Source: Burkholderiales bacterium
Lineage (GTDB): Bacteria > Pseudomonadota > Gammaproteobacteria > Burkholderiales > Burkholderiaceae_C
Direction of reading: 5' to 3'
NCBI GenBank assembly: GCA_947453625.1
Contig: CANGHK010000011.1
Location: 1 to 64,000, forward strand
Length of the DNA stretch: 64,000 nucleotides
In this document: positions 55,239 to 63,841 of the stretch, piece after piece
Layout of the letters: every line of letters starts with the position of its first letter
Numbering within the stretch: the first letter of the stretch is position 1
The notes under the pieces: generated by a model
What the model was told of the DNA's origin: nothing
Database searches by the model: none
What the model saw: the letters and a program-made list of their open reading frames with translations, nothing else
Position numbers and translations under genes: made by a program

Positions 55239-56903
55239 ATGTCACCCACCCGAACGACCCAGACCCGTCCCGTCGCAAGCCGACACCACAGCCGGCCGCG
55301 CGCCGGCCTGGCGACGCTGGCCTCGCTGGCCCTCGCTGCGGCGCTGTTCACCGCACCGGCCTTGCAGGCCAAGACGCTGGTCTATTGCTCGGAAGGCTCG
55401 CCCGAAAACTTCTCGCCCGCGCTCAACACCACCGGCACCAGCTTCGACGCGGCGCGGCCGGTCTACGACAAGCTGACCCAGTTCGCCCGCGGCTCGACCC
55501 AGGTCGAGCCCGGCCTGGCCGAGAGCTGGACGGTGTCGCCCGATGGCCGGGTGTTCACCTTCAAGCTGCGCAAGGGGGTGAAATTCCACTCGGGCGTCAA
55601 CGGCTTCAAGCCGACGCGCGACTTCAACGCCGACGACGTGCTGTTCTCGTTCGAGCGCCAGTGGAAGGCCGACCACCCCTACGCCAAGGTCTCGGGCGGC
55701 AAGTACGACTACTTCGCCGACATGGGGCTGAACGAGGAGGTCGCCGCGATCGACAAGCTCGACGCGATGACGGTGCGGATCGCGCTGAAGAAGACCAACG
55801 TGACGATGCTGGCCAACCTGGCAATGGACTTCGCCAGCATCGCCTCGGCCGAATACGCCGAGATGCTGGCCAAGGCCGGCAAGAAAGAGCAGTTCGACCA
55901 GCAGCCGGTGGGCACCGGCCCGTTCTCGTTCGTCGCCTACCAGAAGGACGCGGTGATCCGTTTCAAGGCCAACAAGGACTACTGGGGGCCGGCAAGCGAA
56001 AAAGCCCTGGTCGACGACCTGGTGTTCGCGATCACGCCCGACCCGACCGCGCGTTACAGCAAGTTGAAGGCCGGCGAATGCCATTTCGTGATCGCGCCGC
56101 GACCGGCCGACCTGCCCGAGATGCAGAAGGATGCGGCGCTCAAACTCATCAACGCCCCCGGCCTGAACATCGCGTACTGGGCCTTCAACACCCAGAAACC
56201 GCCGTTCGACAAGAAGGAAGTGCGCCAAGCCATGAACATGGCGATCGACAAGGCCGCGATCATCAAGGATGTCTACCTGGGCGCGGGCCAAGCCGCCAGG
56301 AACCTGATCCCGCCCACGCTGTGGTCGTACAACGACGCGGTCAAGGACTATCCCTTCGACAGCGCCAAGGCCCGGGCGATGCTGGCTGCTGCCGGCGTCA
56401 AGACGCCGTTGGAGATCGACCTCTGGTACATGCCGGTGCAGCGGCCCTACAACCCGAACGCCAAGCGCATTGCCGAGATGATGCAGGCCGACCTGGCCAA
56501 GATCGGCGTCAACGCCAAGCTGGTGACCTACGAGTGGGGCGAGTACCGCAAGCGCATGCAGCAGGGCGAGCACACCACCGGCATGCTGGGCTGGACCGGC
56601 GACAACGGCGATCCGGACAACTTTTTCTTCCTGCACGGCTGCGACGCGGCGCGCCCGGGTGGGCAGAACCTGTCCAAGTGGTGCAACAAGGCCTTCGAGG
56701 AGCGGCTGGAAAAAGCCCGCAGCCTGGCCGACATCAAGGAGCGCAGCAAGCTCTACCAGGAGATGCAGGTGATCGAGCATGAGGAAGCGCCGGACTTCAA
56801 GATCGCGCATTCGGTGGTCTACGAGGCGATGCGCAAAGAGGTCTCGGGCTACAAGCAAAGCCCGTTCGGTTCGCACCAGTTCAATGGGGTCGAACTGAAG
56901 TGA
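55239..56903 (+). CDS. dppA: Dipeptide ABC transporter substrate-binding protein DppA
   Basis: 554 residues with a signal peptide (LASLALAAALFTAPALQA). The mature start KTLVYCSEGSPENFSP and the segments GTGPFSFVAYQKDAVIRFKA, MPVQRPYNPNAKRIAEMMQA and MLGWTGDNGDPDNFF follow E. coli DppA closely. It binds dipeptides in the periplasm. AGGAGG precedes the ATG. The permease genes lie 708 nt away, beyond a toxin-antitoxin pair. Confidence 0.95.
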   Translation: MSPTRTTQTRPVASRHHSRPRAGLATLASLALAAALFTAPALQAKTLVYCSEGSPENFSPALNTTGTSFDAARPVYDKLTQFARGSTQVEPGLAESWTVSPDGRVFTFKLRKGVKFHSGVNGFKPTRDFNADDVLFSFERQWKADHPYAKVSGGKYDYFADMGLNEEVAAIDKLDAMTVRIALKKTNVTMLANLAMDFASIASAEYAEMLAKAGKKEQFDQQPVGTGPFSFVAYQKDAVIRFKANKDYWGPASEKALVDDLVFAITPDPTARYSKLKAGECHFVIAPRPADLPEMQKDAALKLINAPGLNIAYWAFNTQKPPFDKKEVRQAMNMAIDKAAIIKDVYLGAGQAARNLIPPTLWSYNDAVKDYPFDSAKARAMLAAAGVKTPLEIDLWYMPVQRPYNPNAKRIAEMMQADLAKIGVNAKLVTYEWGEYRKRMQQGEHTTGMLGWTGDNGDPDNFFFLHGCDAARPGGQNLSKWCNKAFEERLEKARSLADIKERSKLYQEMQVIEHEEAPDFKIAHSVVYEAMRKEVSGYKQSPFGSHQFNGVELK

Positions 56904-56938
56904 AGGCGTAAAGGCATAAGAGGCGTTTGTCGAATTAC

Positions 56939-56956
56939 AATGCACTACACTGCATT
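56939..56956 (+). promoter_or_regulatory. Probable operator of the toxin-antitoxin pair
   Basis: AATGCA 56939-56944 and TGCATT 56951-56956 form a 6-6-6 inverted repeat 38 nt before the antitoxin ATG, with a second TGCATT-like copy overlapping (GCATTGCATT). AT-rich DNA here contrasts with the GC-rich surroundings. RHH antitoxins normally repress their own promoter at such sites. Confidence 0.55.
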
Positions 56957-56993
56957 GCATTATCATTCTCGCTTGACCCCCAGGAGCGCCGCG

Positions 56994-57284
56994 ATGACCG
57001 ATCCCACCTTGCCGAGCGTGCCCAGCGTGACATCCACCAAGGACACCCAGGTCAGCATGCGGCTACCTGGTGAGTTGAAGGCGCGCATCGAGACCTACGC
57101 GGTGATGACCGGCCGCAGCAAGAGCCATGTCGCGATGGAGGCGCTCACCGACTACCTGGACTGGCGCCTGCCGCAGGTCGTCGACCTGAAGCAGGCCATT
57201 GCAGCCGCCGACCGGGGTGAGTTCGCCAGCGACGGCGAGGTACAGGCCGTGCTCGGGCGCTACGCCTCGCCACGCCCGGCATGA
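56994..57284 (+). CDS. Ribbon-helix-helix (CopG/ParD-like) antitoxin
   Basis: 96 residues from ATG 56994 (AGGAG 8 nt upstream). TQVSMRLPGELKARIETYAV is the RHH strand-helix, followed by MTGRSKSHVAMEALTDYLDW. The C-terminal VVDLKQAIAAADRGEFAS is the toxin-binding tail. The stop overlaps the toxin start (ATGA). It is inserted between dppA and dppB. Confidence 0.9.
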   Translation: MTDPTLPSVPSVTSTKDTQVSMRLPGELKARIETYAVMTGRSKSHVAMEALTDYLDWRLPQVVDLKQAIAAADRGEFASDGEVQAVLGRYASPRPA

Positions 57285-57559
57285 AACTGCGCTGGTCGCA
57301 GCGCGCCTTGGCCGATCTGCAGCGGCTGGCGGACCGGATTGCGGCCGACGACAAACCGCTGGCGGCGCAGGCTTTTGTCGAAGCCATCGCCGACCGGGTG
57401 GTGCGGCTGGAAGAATTTCCGTTGCTGGGGCGTCAGGGCCGACTGGACGACACCCGGGAACTCGTCGTGCACAGAAACTATCTGGTGACCTACCGACTGC
57501 GCGCCGACGAGGTACAGGTCTTGCAAGTCTGGCATGTGGCGCGCGAGCGGCGCGGCTGA
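57281..57559 (+). CDS. RelE/ParE-family toxin
   Basis: 92 residues: MKLRWSQRALADLQRLADRI, then EEFPLLGRQGRLDDTRELVV and YLVTYRLRADEVQVLQVWHVARERR, the standard ParE/RelE shape including the final HxARxRR. ParE-type toxins inhibit gyrase and RelE-type toxins cut mRNA; sequence alone cannot separate them, though the RHH partner favours ParE. Apparently intact. Confidence 0.9.
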   Translation: MKLRWSQRALADLQRLADRIAADDKPLAAQAFVEAIADRVVRLEEFPLLGRQGRLDDTRELVVHRNYLVTYRLRADEVQVLQVWHVARERRG

Positions 57560-57611
57560 TTCCACACCCGAAACTGATGCGACCCGCCCGCCGCCCTGCC
57601 ATCGCTCCCTG

Positions 57612-58622
57612 ATGTTCGCCTACCTGCTGCGCCGCCTGGCGCTGACCCTCCCCACCTTCATCGCGCTGATGTTCGTCACCTTCGCGGCGATACGGCTGGT
57701 ACCGGGCGACCCGGTGGAGGTGCGGGTCGGCGAGCGCGGCATCAGCGCCGAGCGGCTGGCGATGTTCCGCCACGACCTGGGGCTGGACCAACCGGTCTGG
57801 CAGCAGTTTCTCGCCTATGGCGGCAAACTGCTGCAGGGGGACTTCGGCACCTCGCTGGCCACCAACCAATCGGTGCTGACCGAGTTCGCGACGCTGTTCC
57901 CGGCCACCGTCGAGTTGTCGCTGGCGGCCATGCTGTTCGCGGTGCTGCTGGGCATCCCGGCAGGCACGGTCGCGGCGGCCAGGCGCGGCACCGTGTTCGA
58001 CCAGACGCTGATGGGCCTGTCGGTGACGGGCTACTCGATGCCCATCTTCTGGTGGGGCCTGCTGCTGATCATGTTCGTCGCCGAGCGCTGGGGGCTGACG
58101 CCGGTCTCGGGCCGCATCGACCTGATCAAGTTCTACTTCGAGCCCGTCACCGGCTTCATGGTGGTCGACGCCTGGCTCTCGGGCCAGGCCGGCGCGGTCA
58201 AGGACGCGCTGCACCACCTGGTGTTGCCGGCCATCGTGCTGGGCACCATCCCGCTGGCGGTGATTGCCCGGATGACGCGCTCGGCGATGCTCGAAGTGTT
58301 GAGCGAAGACTATGTGCGCACCGCCCGCGCCAAGGGCTTGCCGGCCTGGCGCGTGATCGGCCTGCACGCGCTGCGCAACGCGCTGATCCCGGTGGTCACG
58401 ATCATCGGCCTGCAGGTGGGCGCGCTGATGGCCGGCGCGGTGCTGACCGAAACCATCTTCTCCTGGCCGGGCGTCGGCAAATGGCTGATCGAGTCGATCT
58501 CGCGCCGCGACTATCCCGCGCTGCAAGGCGGGGTGATGCTGATCTCGTCGGTGGTGATCACCGTCAACCTGGCAGTGGACCTCACCTACGGGCTGATCAA
58601 CCCGCGCATAAGACATGGCTGA
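57612..58622 (+). CDS. dppB: Dipeptide ABC transporter permease DppB
   Basis: 336 residues from ATG 57612. MFAYLLRRLALTLPTFIALM, MFRHDLGLDQPVWQQFLAYG and EDYVRTARAKGLPAWRVIGL (EAA loop) identify a DppB/OppB permease. Six membrane helices are expected. It overlaps dppC by 8 nt. Confidence 0.95.
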   Translation: MFAYLLRRLALTLPTFIALMFVTFAAIRLVPGDPVEVRVGERGISAERLAMFRHDLGLDQPVWQQFLAYGGKLLQGDFGTSLATNQSVLTEFATLFPATVELSLAAMLFAVLLGIPAGTVAAARRGTVFDQTLMGLSVTGYSMPIFWWGLLLIMFVAERWGLTPVSGRIDLIKFYFEPVTGFMVVDAWLSGQAGAVKDALHHLVLPAIVLGTIPLAVIARMTRSAMLEVLSEDYVRTARAKGLPAWRVIGLHALRNALIPVVTIIGLQVGALMAGAVLTETIFSWPGVGKWLIESISRRDYPALQGGVMLISSVVITVNLAVDLTYGLINPRIRHG

Positions 58623-59544
58623 AACCTCGGTGCTTGCCCGGGCCGTGGCCGAGCCGGTGGGCGAGATCCCGCGCCCGCCGCTGCGCGCCTTCTGGGATGC
58701 GTTCAAGGAGAACCGCGGCGCCGTCGGCGGGCTGGCGGTGGTGGTGCTGATCGTGCTGCTGGCGATCTTTGCCGACCTGATTGCGCCTTACTCGCCCACC
58801 GAGCAGTTCCGCGACGCGGTGCGCGCGCCGCCGATGTGGTCGGCAGGCGGCTCGTCGCGCTTCTGGCTCGGCACCGACAGCCTGGGCCGCGACATGCTGA
58901 CGCGGCTGATACACGGCGCCCGCATCTCGCTGTTCATCGGGCTGGCGGTGATGGGCGTGTCGTTCGTGATCGGCGTCGGGCTTGGGCTGGCCTGCGTGTC
59001 GCTGCGCGGCGCCTGGGGCAGCGCGGTCGATGTGCTGATCACCCGGACCATGGACTTGATCATGGCCGTGCCCGGCCTGGTGCTGGCGATTCTGGTGGTG
59101 GCGGTGCTGGGCCCCAGCCTGGCCAACACCATCGTCGCGGTGGCCATCGTCACGCTGCCGCGCTATGTGCGGCTGGTGCGGGCCTCGGCATTGGCCGAAT
59201 TGGGGCGTGACTATGTCACCGCCGCCCGGGTTGCCGGGGTCGGGCCGGCGCGGCTGATGCTGTCGACCGTGCTGCCGAATTGCCTGTCGCCGCTGATCGT
59301 TCAAGCCGCGCTGGGGGTGTCGGATGCCATCCTGGAGGCCGCCGCGCTGGGCTTTCTCGGCCTCGGCGCCCAGGCGCCCACGGCCGAGTGGGGCACGATG
59401 CTGGCCGACGCGCGCGAGTTCATCCGCTCCGACCCCTGGCTCGTGACGATGCCCGGGCTGGCGATCCTGGTCACGGTGGTGGCGGTCAACCTGGCCGGTG
59501 ACGGGCTGCGCGACGCGCTAGACCCGAAGATGAGGCGCTCTTGA
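58615..59544 (+). CDS. dppC: Dipeptide ABC transporter permease DppC
   Basis: 309 residues. FWDAFKENRGAVGGLAVVVL, FWLGTDSLGRDMLTRLIHGA and the EAA loop ELGRDYVTAARVAGVGPARL are DppC/OppC signatures. Starts inside dppB and ends overlapping dppD. Confidence 0.95.
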   Translation: MAETSVLARAVAEPVGEIPRPPLRAFWDAFKENRGAVGGLAVVVLIVLLAIFADLIAPYSPTEQFRDAVRAPPMWSAGGSSRFWLGTDSLGRDMLTRLIHGARISLFIGLAVMGVSFVIGVGLGLACVSLRGAWGSAVDVLITRTMDLIMAVPGLVLAILVVAVLGPSLANTIVAVAIVTLPRYVRLVRASALAELGRDYVTAARVAGVGPARLMLSTVLPNCLSPLIVQAALGVSDAILEAAALGFLGLGAQAPTAEWGTMLADAREFIRSDPWLVTMPGLAILVTVVAVNLAGDGLRDALDPKMRRS

Positions 59545-60572
59545 AACAGCCCTTGCTCGACATCCGCGGCCTGACGGTGCGCTTCGCCACCCGCGGCGGC
59601 GCTTTCACCGCGGTCGACGGCGTCGACCTGCAAGTCGACACCGACGAGGTGCTGGCCATCGTCGGCGAATCGGGCTCGGGCAAGTCGGTGGCGATGCTGG
59701 CGATCATGGGCCTGCTGCCCTGGACCGCCACCGTCAGCGCCGAGCGCCTGGTGTTTGCCGGACAAGACCTGCGCGCGCTGAGCGCCCGCCAGCGCCGGGG
59801 CTTGATCGGGCGCGACATCGCGATGGTGTTCCAGGAGCCGATGTCCTCGCTCAACCCCTGTTTCACCGTCGGCTGGCAGATCGCCGAATCGCTGGCCACC
59901 CACCTCGGGCTGGGCCGGCGCGAGCGCAAGCGCCGGGTGATCGAGTTGCTGGAACAAGTCGGCATCCCCGACCCGGCGCGCCGTGCCGGGGCCTTCCCGC
60001 ACCAGTTGTCGGGCGGCATGAGCCAGCGCGTGATGATCGCGATGGCGCTGGCCTGCCAGCCGCGGCTGCTGATCGCAGACGAACCCACCACCGCGCTGGA
60101 CGTGACGATCCAGGCCCAGATCCTCGACCTGCTGCTGTCGCTGCGGCGCGGCAGCAGCACGCCATCGGGCCAGTCGCCGGCGGGCACGCCGCAGCGCGAT
60201 GGCGGCATGGCGCTGGTGCTGATCACCCACGACCTGGGCGTGGTGGCCGAGACCGCCGACCGGGTGCTGGTGCAGTACGCCGGCCGGCAGGTCGAATCGG
60301 CCCACGCCAGCGCGCTGTTCAGCGACCCGCACCATCCCTACACCGCCGCGCTGCTGGCCGCCCTGCCCGAGCAAGCCCAGGGCAAGCGGCTGGCGGCGAT
60401 CCCCGGTCTGGTGCCCGGCCAGTTCGACGCGCCGCCGGGCTGCCTGTTCGCGCCACGCTGCGGCTTTGCCACCGCCCGCTGCCAGACCGCGCCCGTGCCG
60501 GCCAGCGACGCGCTCGGCCGCGCGCTGTGCCACACCCCGCTGCGGCAAGGCCAGCCGCGGGCCGTCACATGA
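59541..60572 (+). CDS. dppD: Dipeptide ABC transporter ATPase DppD
   Basis: 343 residues, TTG start at 59541 overlapping the dppC stop; no ATG is available before the first conserved strand. Walker A VGESGSGKS, signature HQLSGGMSQRV, Walker B LLIADEPTTALDVT, H-loop LITHDLGVVAE. The C-terminal oligopeptide-transporter segment has four cysteines (CLFAPRCGFATARCQ, LCHTP), which in this family may ligate an Fe-S cluster. Confidence 0.95.
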   Translation: MKQPLLDIRGLTVRFATRGGAFTAVDGVDLQVDTDEVLAIVGESGSGKSVAMLAIMGLLPWTATVSAERLVFAGQDLRALSARQRRGLIGRDIAMVFQEPMSSLNPCFTVGWQIAESLATHLGLGRRERKRRVIELLEQVGIPDPARRAGAFPHQLSGGMSQRVMIAMALACQPRLLIADEPTTALDVTIQAQILDLLLSLRRGSSTPSGQSPAGTPQRDGGMALVLITHDLGVVAETADRVLVQYAGRQVESAHASALFSDPHHPYTAALLAALPEQAQGKRLAAIPGLVPGQFDAPPGCLFAPRCGFATARCQTAPVPASDALGRALCHTPLRQGQPRAVT

Positions 60573-61594
60573 CCGGCCTGTCCGATCCCGCCGCTGGCGT
60601 GGCGCAAGACGGCGCGGCGCCGGTGCTGGAAGCCTGCGACCTGCACCGCGACTACCCGGTGCGGCGCGGCCTGTTCGCGGCGCCCGCGGTGGTGCATGCG
60701 CTGGCCGGCGTGTCGTTCAAGGTGCATGCCGGCCGCACGCTGGCCGTGGTGGGCGAATCGGGCTGCGGCAAGAGCACGCTGGCGCGGCTGCTGACGATGA
60801 TCGAGCCGCCCAGCCGGGGCCGGTTGCTGATCGACGGCGCGGACGTGGCCGACCGGACCCATGCCGACGACGCTGCCCGCAGCCGGCTGCGCCGTGCGGT
60901 TCAGATCGTGTTCCAGAACCCCTACGGCTCGCTCAACCCGCGCCAGACCGTGGGGGCGGCGCTGATGGAGCCGCTGCTCGTCAACGGCGTGGCCGATCAG
61001 GCTGAGCGCGAGCACGCTGCGCGCGCGATGCTGCGCCAGGTGGGCATGGGCGACGAGAGCTTCAGCCGCTGGCCGCACATGTTTTCGGGCGGCCAGCGCC
61101 AGCGCATCGCGATCGCCCGCGCGCTGATGATCAAACCACGCGTGCTGGTGCTCGACGAGCCGGTGTCGGCGCTCGATGTCTCGATCCGGGCGCAGGTGCT
61201 GAACCTGCTGGTCGACCTGCAGCAGGCCACGGGCGTGGCCTATGTCTTCATCTCTCACGACCTGGGCGTGGTGCGCCATGTCGCCGACGAGGTGATGGTG
61301 ATGTACCTCGGCCGGGTGGTCGAGCAGGGGCCGCGCGAGGCGATCTTCGGCAACCCGCGCCATCCCTACACCCAGGCGCTGCTGTCGGCCACGCCGACCG
61401 TCAATCCGGCACTGCGGCGACAGCGCATCCTGCTGCAGGGCGAACTGCCGTCGCCGATCAACCCGCCTTCGGGCTGCGCTTTCCACACCCGCTGCCCGAT
61501 CGCAGTGGCGCGCTGCCGGCAGCAGACACCCGCGCTGCAGACGACCGGCGTCCAGGCCGTGGCCTGCCTGGCGGTGCAGGCCGCCACGGGGTAG
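60569..61594 (+). CDS. dppF: Dipeptide ABC transporter ATPase DppF
   Basis: 341 residues from ATG 60569 (ATGA overlap with dppD). LHRDYPVRRGLFAAPAVVHA is the DppF N-terminus. Walker A VGESGCGKST, signature HMFSGGQRQRIA, Walker B VLVLDEPVSALDVS, and C-terminal CAFHTRCPIAVARC. Forms the ATPase heterodimer with DppD. Confidence 0.95.
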   Translation: MTGLSDPAAGVAQDGAAPVLEACDLHRDYPVRRGLFAAPAVVHALAGVSFKVHAGRTLAVVGESGCGKSTLARLLTMIEPPSRGRLLIDGADVADRTHADDAARSRLRRAVQIVFQNPYGSLNPRQTVGAALMEPLLVNGVADQAEREHAARAMLRQVGMGDESFSRWPHMFSGGQRQRIAIARALMIKPRVLVLDEPVSALDVSIRAQVLNLLVDLQQATGVAYVFISHDLGVVRHVADEVMVMYLGRVVEQGPREAIFGNPRHPYTQALLSATPTVNPALRRQRILLQGELPSPINPPSGCAFHTRCPIAVARCRQQTPALQTTGVQAVACLAVQAATG

Positions 61595-61641
61595 GCCTGA
61601 CCGACGGTGGTGTGACGGCGCAGAACGCCCCTGGGCTCACG

Positions 61642-61773
61642 TCAACCGGCGCGACAGCAGGCGCGGCGCGTGATCAGCACCAGGCTGAAGCCGGGGCGGG
61701 CAAGACATCCGGCCAGGGCTTCGCCTGTGACTGAGGATGCGCCGGTGATCAGGGCCGTCTCGACGACGGGCTT
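61642..61773 (-). pseudogene. Remnant of a short-chain dehydrogenase N-terminus
   Basis: On the minus strand 43 codons read KPVVETALITGASSVTGEAL and CLARPGFSLVLITRR, then hit a stop at 61642. This matches the NAD(P)-binding start of SDR enzymes, but TGxxxGxG has become TGASSVTG, there is no start codon, and the rest of the enzyme is absent. The gap 61595-61829 holds nothing else. Confidence 0.6.
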
Positions 61774-61829
61774 GCCAGCGGCAGGATCGGCGTGGCGTCT
61801 GACACCGCGCGGACCCTGGGCAGCCGCCC

Positions 61830-62090
61830 TCAATCCGCGCTTGGCGCATCCGCCGCCACGGGCACCACGCTGCCGGGAGGCAGCAGCCGGATGCGAGCGC
61901 CCGCCAGGCTCACCACCTGGCCGGCGCGCAGTTTGGCGGTCTTGCGCGATTCGTCGCGGCCGTCGACCTGGATCTTGCCATCGGCCACCATGGACTTGGC
62001 GCCGCCCCCGCTGCTGGCCAGGCCGGTGGCCTTGAGCAAGCGGTCGAGCGTGATGAACTCGCCACGCAATTCGAAGGGAATGATCTGCAT
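61830..62090 (-). CDS. S4-domain RNA-binding protein (YbcJ-like)
   Basis: 86 residues from ATG 62090. ITLDRLLKATGLASSGGGAK, then VADGKIQVDGRDESRKTAKL and GQVVSLAGARIRLL form a complete S4 fold. YbcJ-like proteins are thought to bind structured RNA. Divergent from the DUF938 gene. Confidence 0.9.
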   Translation of the reverse strand: MQIIPFELRGEFITLDRLLKATGLASSGGGAKSMVADGKIQVDGRDESRKTAKLRAGQVVSLAGARIRLLPPGSVVPVAADAPSAD

Positions 62091-62191
62091 GAGGTTCTCG
62101 CTGGCTTGAAAGCTGCATTGTGATCGGCGTTGCGGCGCGCTGCACCAGCCAGCTGCACTGCGATGGAGCCGACCATGGCAGACTGTCCGCC

Positions 62192-62827
62192 ATGACCTTG
62201 CCCCCGCCATGCCCGACCAGTCCCGCCGCCGAACGCAACAAGGGCGCGATCCTGGCCACGCTGCAAGACCTGCTGCCGCCGACAGGCCGCCTGCTCGAGA
62301 TCGCCTCCGGCACCGGCCAGCACGCAGCACACTGTGCAGCCGGCCTGCCCGGCTGGCAGTGGCAGCCCAGCGATCCCGATCCGCAGTCGCTGGACGCCAT
62401 CGCCGCCTGGTCAGCCGCCTGCCCTTGCCCGGGTCTGCTGTCGCCGCTGCGGCTCGACGTGCTGCACCCCGCCTGGCCGGTCGAGTCGCCCGGTGCTGCG
62501 CCCTGGGACGCGATTTTCTGCGCCAACATGCTGCACATCGCGCCCTGGGCCTGCTGCTGCGCGCTGATGCGTGGCGCGGCGCGCCTGCTTGCCCCTGCCG
62601 GCCAACTGATCACCTACGGACCCTACCGGGTCCAGGAAGAGCCTCTGTCGCCGGGCAACCTGGCCTTCGATGCCGACCTGCGCGCGCGCAACCCGGTCTG
62701 GGGACTGCGCTGGCTGCACGAGATCGCGGCGCAGGCCGTCAGCGCGGGTCTGGTGCTGGGCCAGCGCCGGGCGCTGCCCGCCAACAACCAGGTCCTGGTC
62801 TTCACCCGGGCGCTGCCGGCGGGTTGA
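62192..62827 (+). CDS. DUF938-family methyltransferase-like protein
   Basis: 211 residues from ATG 62192. SPAAERNKGAILATLQDLLP, LLEIASGTGQHAAHCAAGLP and FCANMLHIAPWACCCALMRG, then LITYGPYRVQEEPLSPGNLA are hallmarks of DUF938, a SAM-fold family of unknown substrate. It overlaps the ferredoxin gene by one base (TGATG). Confidence 0.88.
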   Translation: MTLPPPCPTSPAAERNKGAILATLQDLLPPTGRLLEIASGTGQHAAHCAAGLPGWQWQPSDPDPQSLDAIAAWSAACPCPGLLSPLRLDVLHPAWPVESPGAAPWDAIFCANMLHIAPWACCCALMRGAARLLAPAGQLITYGPYRVQEEPLSPGNLAFDADLRARNPVWGLRWLHEIAAQAVSAGLVLGQRRALPANNQVLVFTRALPAG

Positions 62828-63153
62828 TGGCCGATTGTGGAGCGAGCCAGCCCAACGCCCCGCGGCCGCACGGCATGACTGTCCAGCCCGGCGCTTGGCG
62901 GGTGCCGGTGCCAGCCGGCCACAGCCTGCTGCAGGCGGCACTGGCGGCCGGCGTTCGCCTGCCCAGTTCCTGCCGCAACGGCAGCTGCCGCGCCTGCCTG
63001 GCGCGACTGCTGAGTGGCCAGATCCACTACCTCGTCGAGTGGCCCGGCTTGCTGGCGGAAGAAAAAGACGAAGGCTGGATCCTGCCCTGCGTGGCCTGCG
63101 CCGACTCCGATCTGGTGATTCTTGCCTCGGCTGCCAAGTTGCTGCCAGCCTGA
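62827..63153 (+). CDS. [2Fe-2S] ferredoxin-like protein
   Basis: 108 residues. Plant-type cluster ligands are Cys49, Cys54 and Cys57 in SSCRNGSCRACLARLLSG and Cys88 in ILPCVACADSD. GHSLLQAALAAGVRLP precedes them as in this fold. An ATG at 62875 (MTVQPGAW) is an alternative start. Redox partner unknown; coupling to the DUF938 gene is by position only. Confidence 0.88.
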   Translation: MADCGASQPNAPRPHGMTVQPGAWRVPVPAGHSLLQAALAAGVRLPSSCRNGSCRACLARLLSGQIHYLVEWPGLLAEEKDEGWILPCVACADSDLVILASAAKLLPA

Positions 63154-63334
63154 ACCCGCCGCGCCGGGGCGCGAATCAGGCGCCGGCGCGCTTGCGCCGG
63201 GCCAGCGCCGGCTGCAGGCGCCTGGTTTTGCACTGCAGCCTCTTGCCTCTTGGCACAGGAAGTTGCAGTTGCCAGGCAAAAACCTTGCTTCTCGTCATTG
63301 TGCTGTCATCAGATCGAATCAGAATAAACATGTC

Positions 63335-63460
63335 TTGGCGACAACCGACCGCACCAATGGGCGAAAGACCGGAACCCGTACCCGGCGCCAAAACACCCGG
63401 TCGTGGCCTCAAGCACCATGTCCGTCAGCAAGGGCCACCTCGGTGGCCCTTGGCTTTTTT
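63335..63460 (+). ncRNA. Candidate small RNA ending in an intrinsic terminator
   Basis: The gap 63154-63593 (440 nt) has no convincing gene, but 63429-63460 is a classic terminator with no + strand gene nearby to serve (the ferredoxin stop is 275 nt away). A rough -35 TTGTGC and -10 AGAATA precede about 63335. The transcript would be about 125 nt. It could equally be a distant terminator of the ferredoxin gene. Confidence 0.35.
63429..63460 (+). terminator. Intrinsic terminator
   Basis: CAAGGGCCACC at 63429-63439 pairs with GGTGGCCCTTG at 63442-63452, followed by GC and six T (63455-63460). Confidence 0.9.
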
Positions 63461-63593
63461 GTCGGCGCGTCGCCGCGGGCGGCTAAGGTCAGCCCCGCAG
63501 GGGGTCACGCGAGCGGGTCGGCCTATGCCTTATGCTGCGGGTTAGCTTCGACGCGCGACCGGCGCGCGCCAGCCCTTACAAAGGAGCACCGCC

Positions 63594-63773
63594 TTGGCGA
63601 CCCCGAATTACTCATACGAGAAACGCCAGCGTGAACTGGCCAAGAAGCGCAAGAACGAAGAAAAGCTGCAGAAGAAGAAACAGGGCACGGGCGCAGACGG
63701 CTCTGAACCAGGCGACGATCCTTCTCCCGACGCGCCGGCAGAGCCCGCAACCACGCCGCCAGCCGCCGGCTGA
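63594..63773 (+). CDS. Small basic-acidic conserved-type protein (59 aa, TTG start)
   Basis: 59 residues from TTG 63594 with AAGGAG 8 nt upstream. ATPNYSYEKRQRELAKKRKN and EEKLQKKKQG form a charged basic helix, followed by an acidic, Pro-rich tail (SEPGDDPSPDAPAEP). The pattern, a strong ribosome site and the terminator after it suggest a real gene. I recall similar short proteins in Burkholderiales but know no function; the helix could bind nucleic acid. Confidence 0.75.
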   Translation: MATPNYSYEKRQRELAKKRKNEEKLQKKKQGTGADGSEPGDDPSPDAPAEPATTPPAAG

Positions 63774-63841
63774 GGCGCTTGCCCGCCCGGTCACGATCGG
63801 GCAGCATCGACCCCTCAGGCTAACCGGGCAAAAACAGGACG

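Noticed and set aside
55242-56966. 574-codon open frame on the - strand
   Set aside because: Antisense to dppA, which matches its family along its whole length.
62111-62167. Imperfect 17-bp direct repeats (AGCTGCATTGTGATCGG and AGCTGCACTGCGATGGA) before the DUF938 gene
   Set aside because: Only two copies with several mismatches and not placed like an operator; chance similarity is likely.
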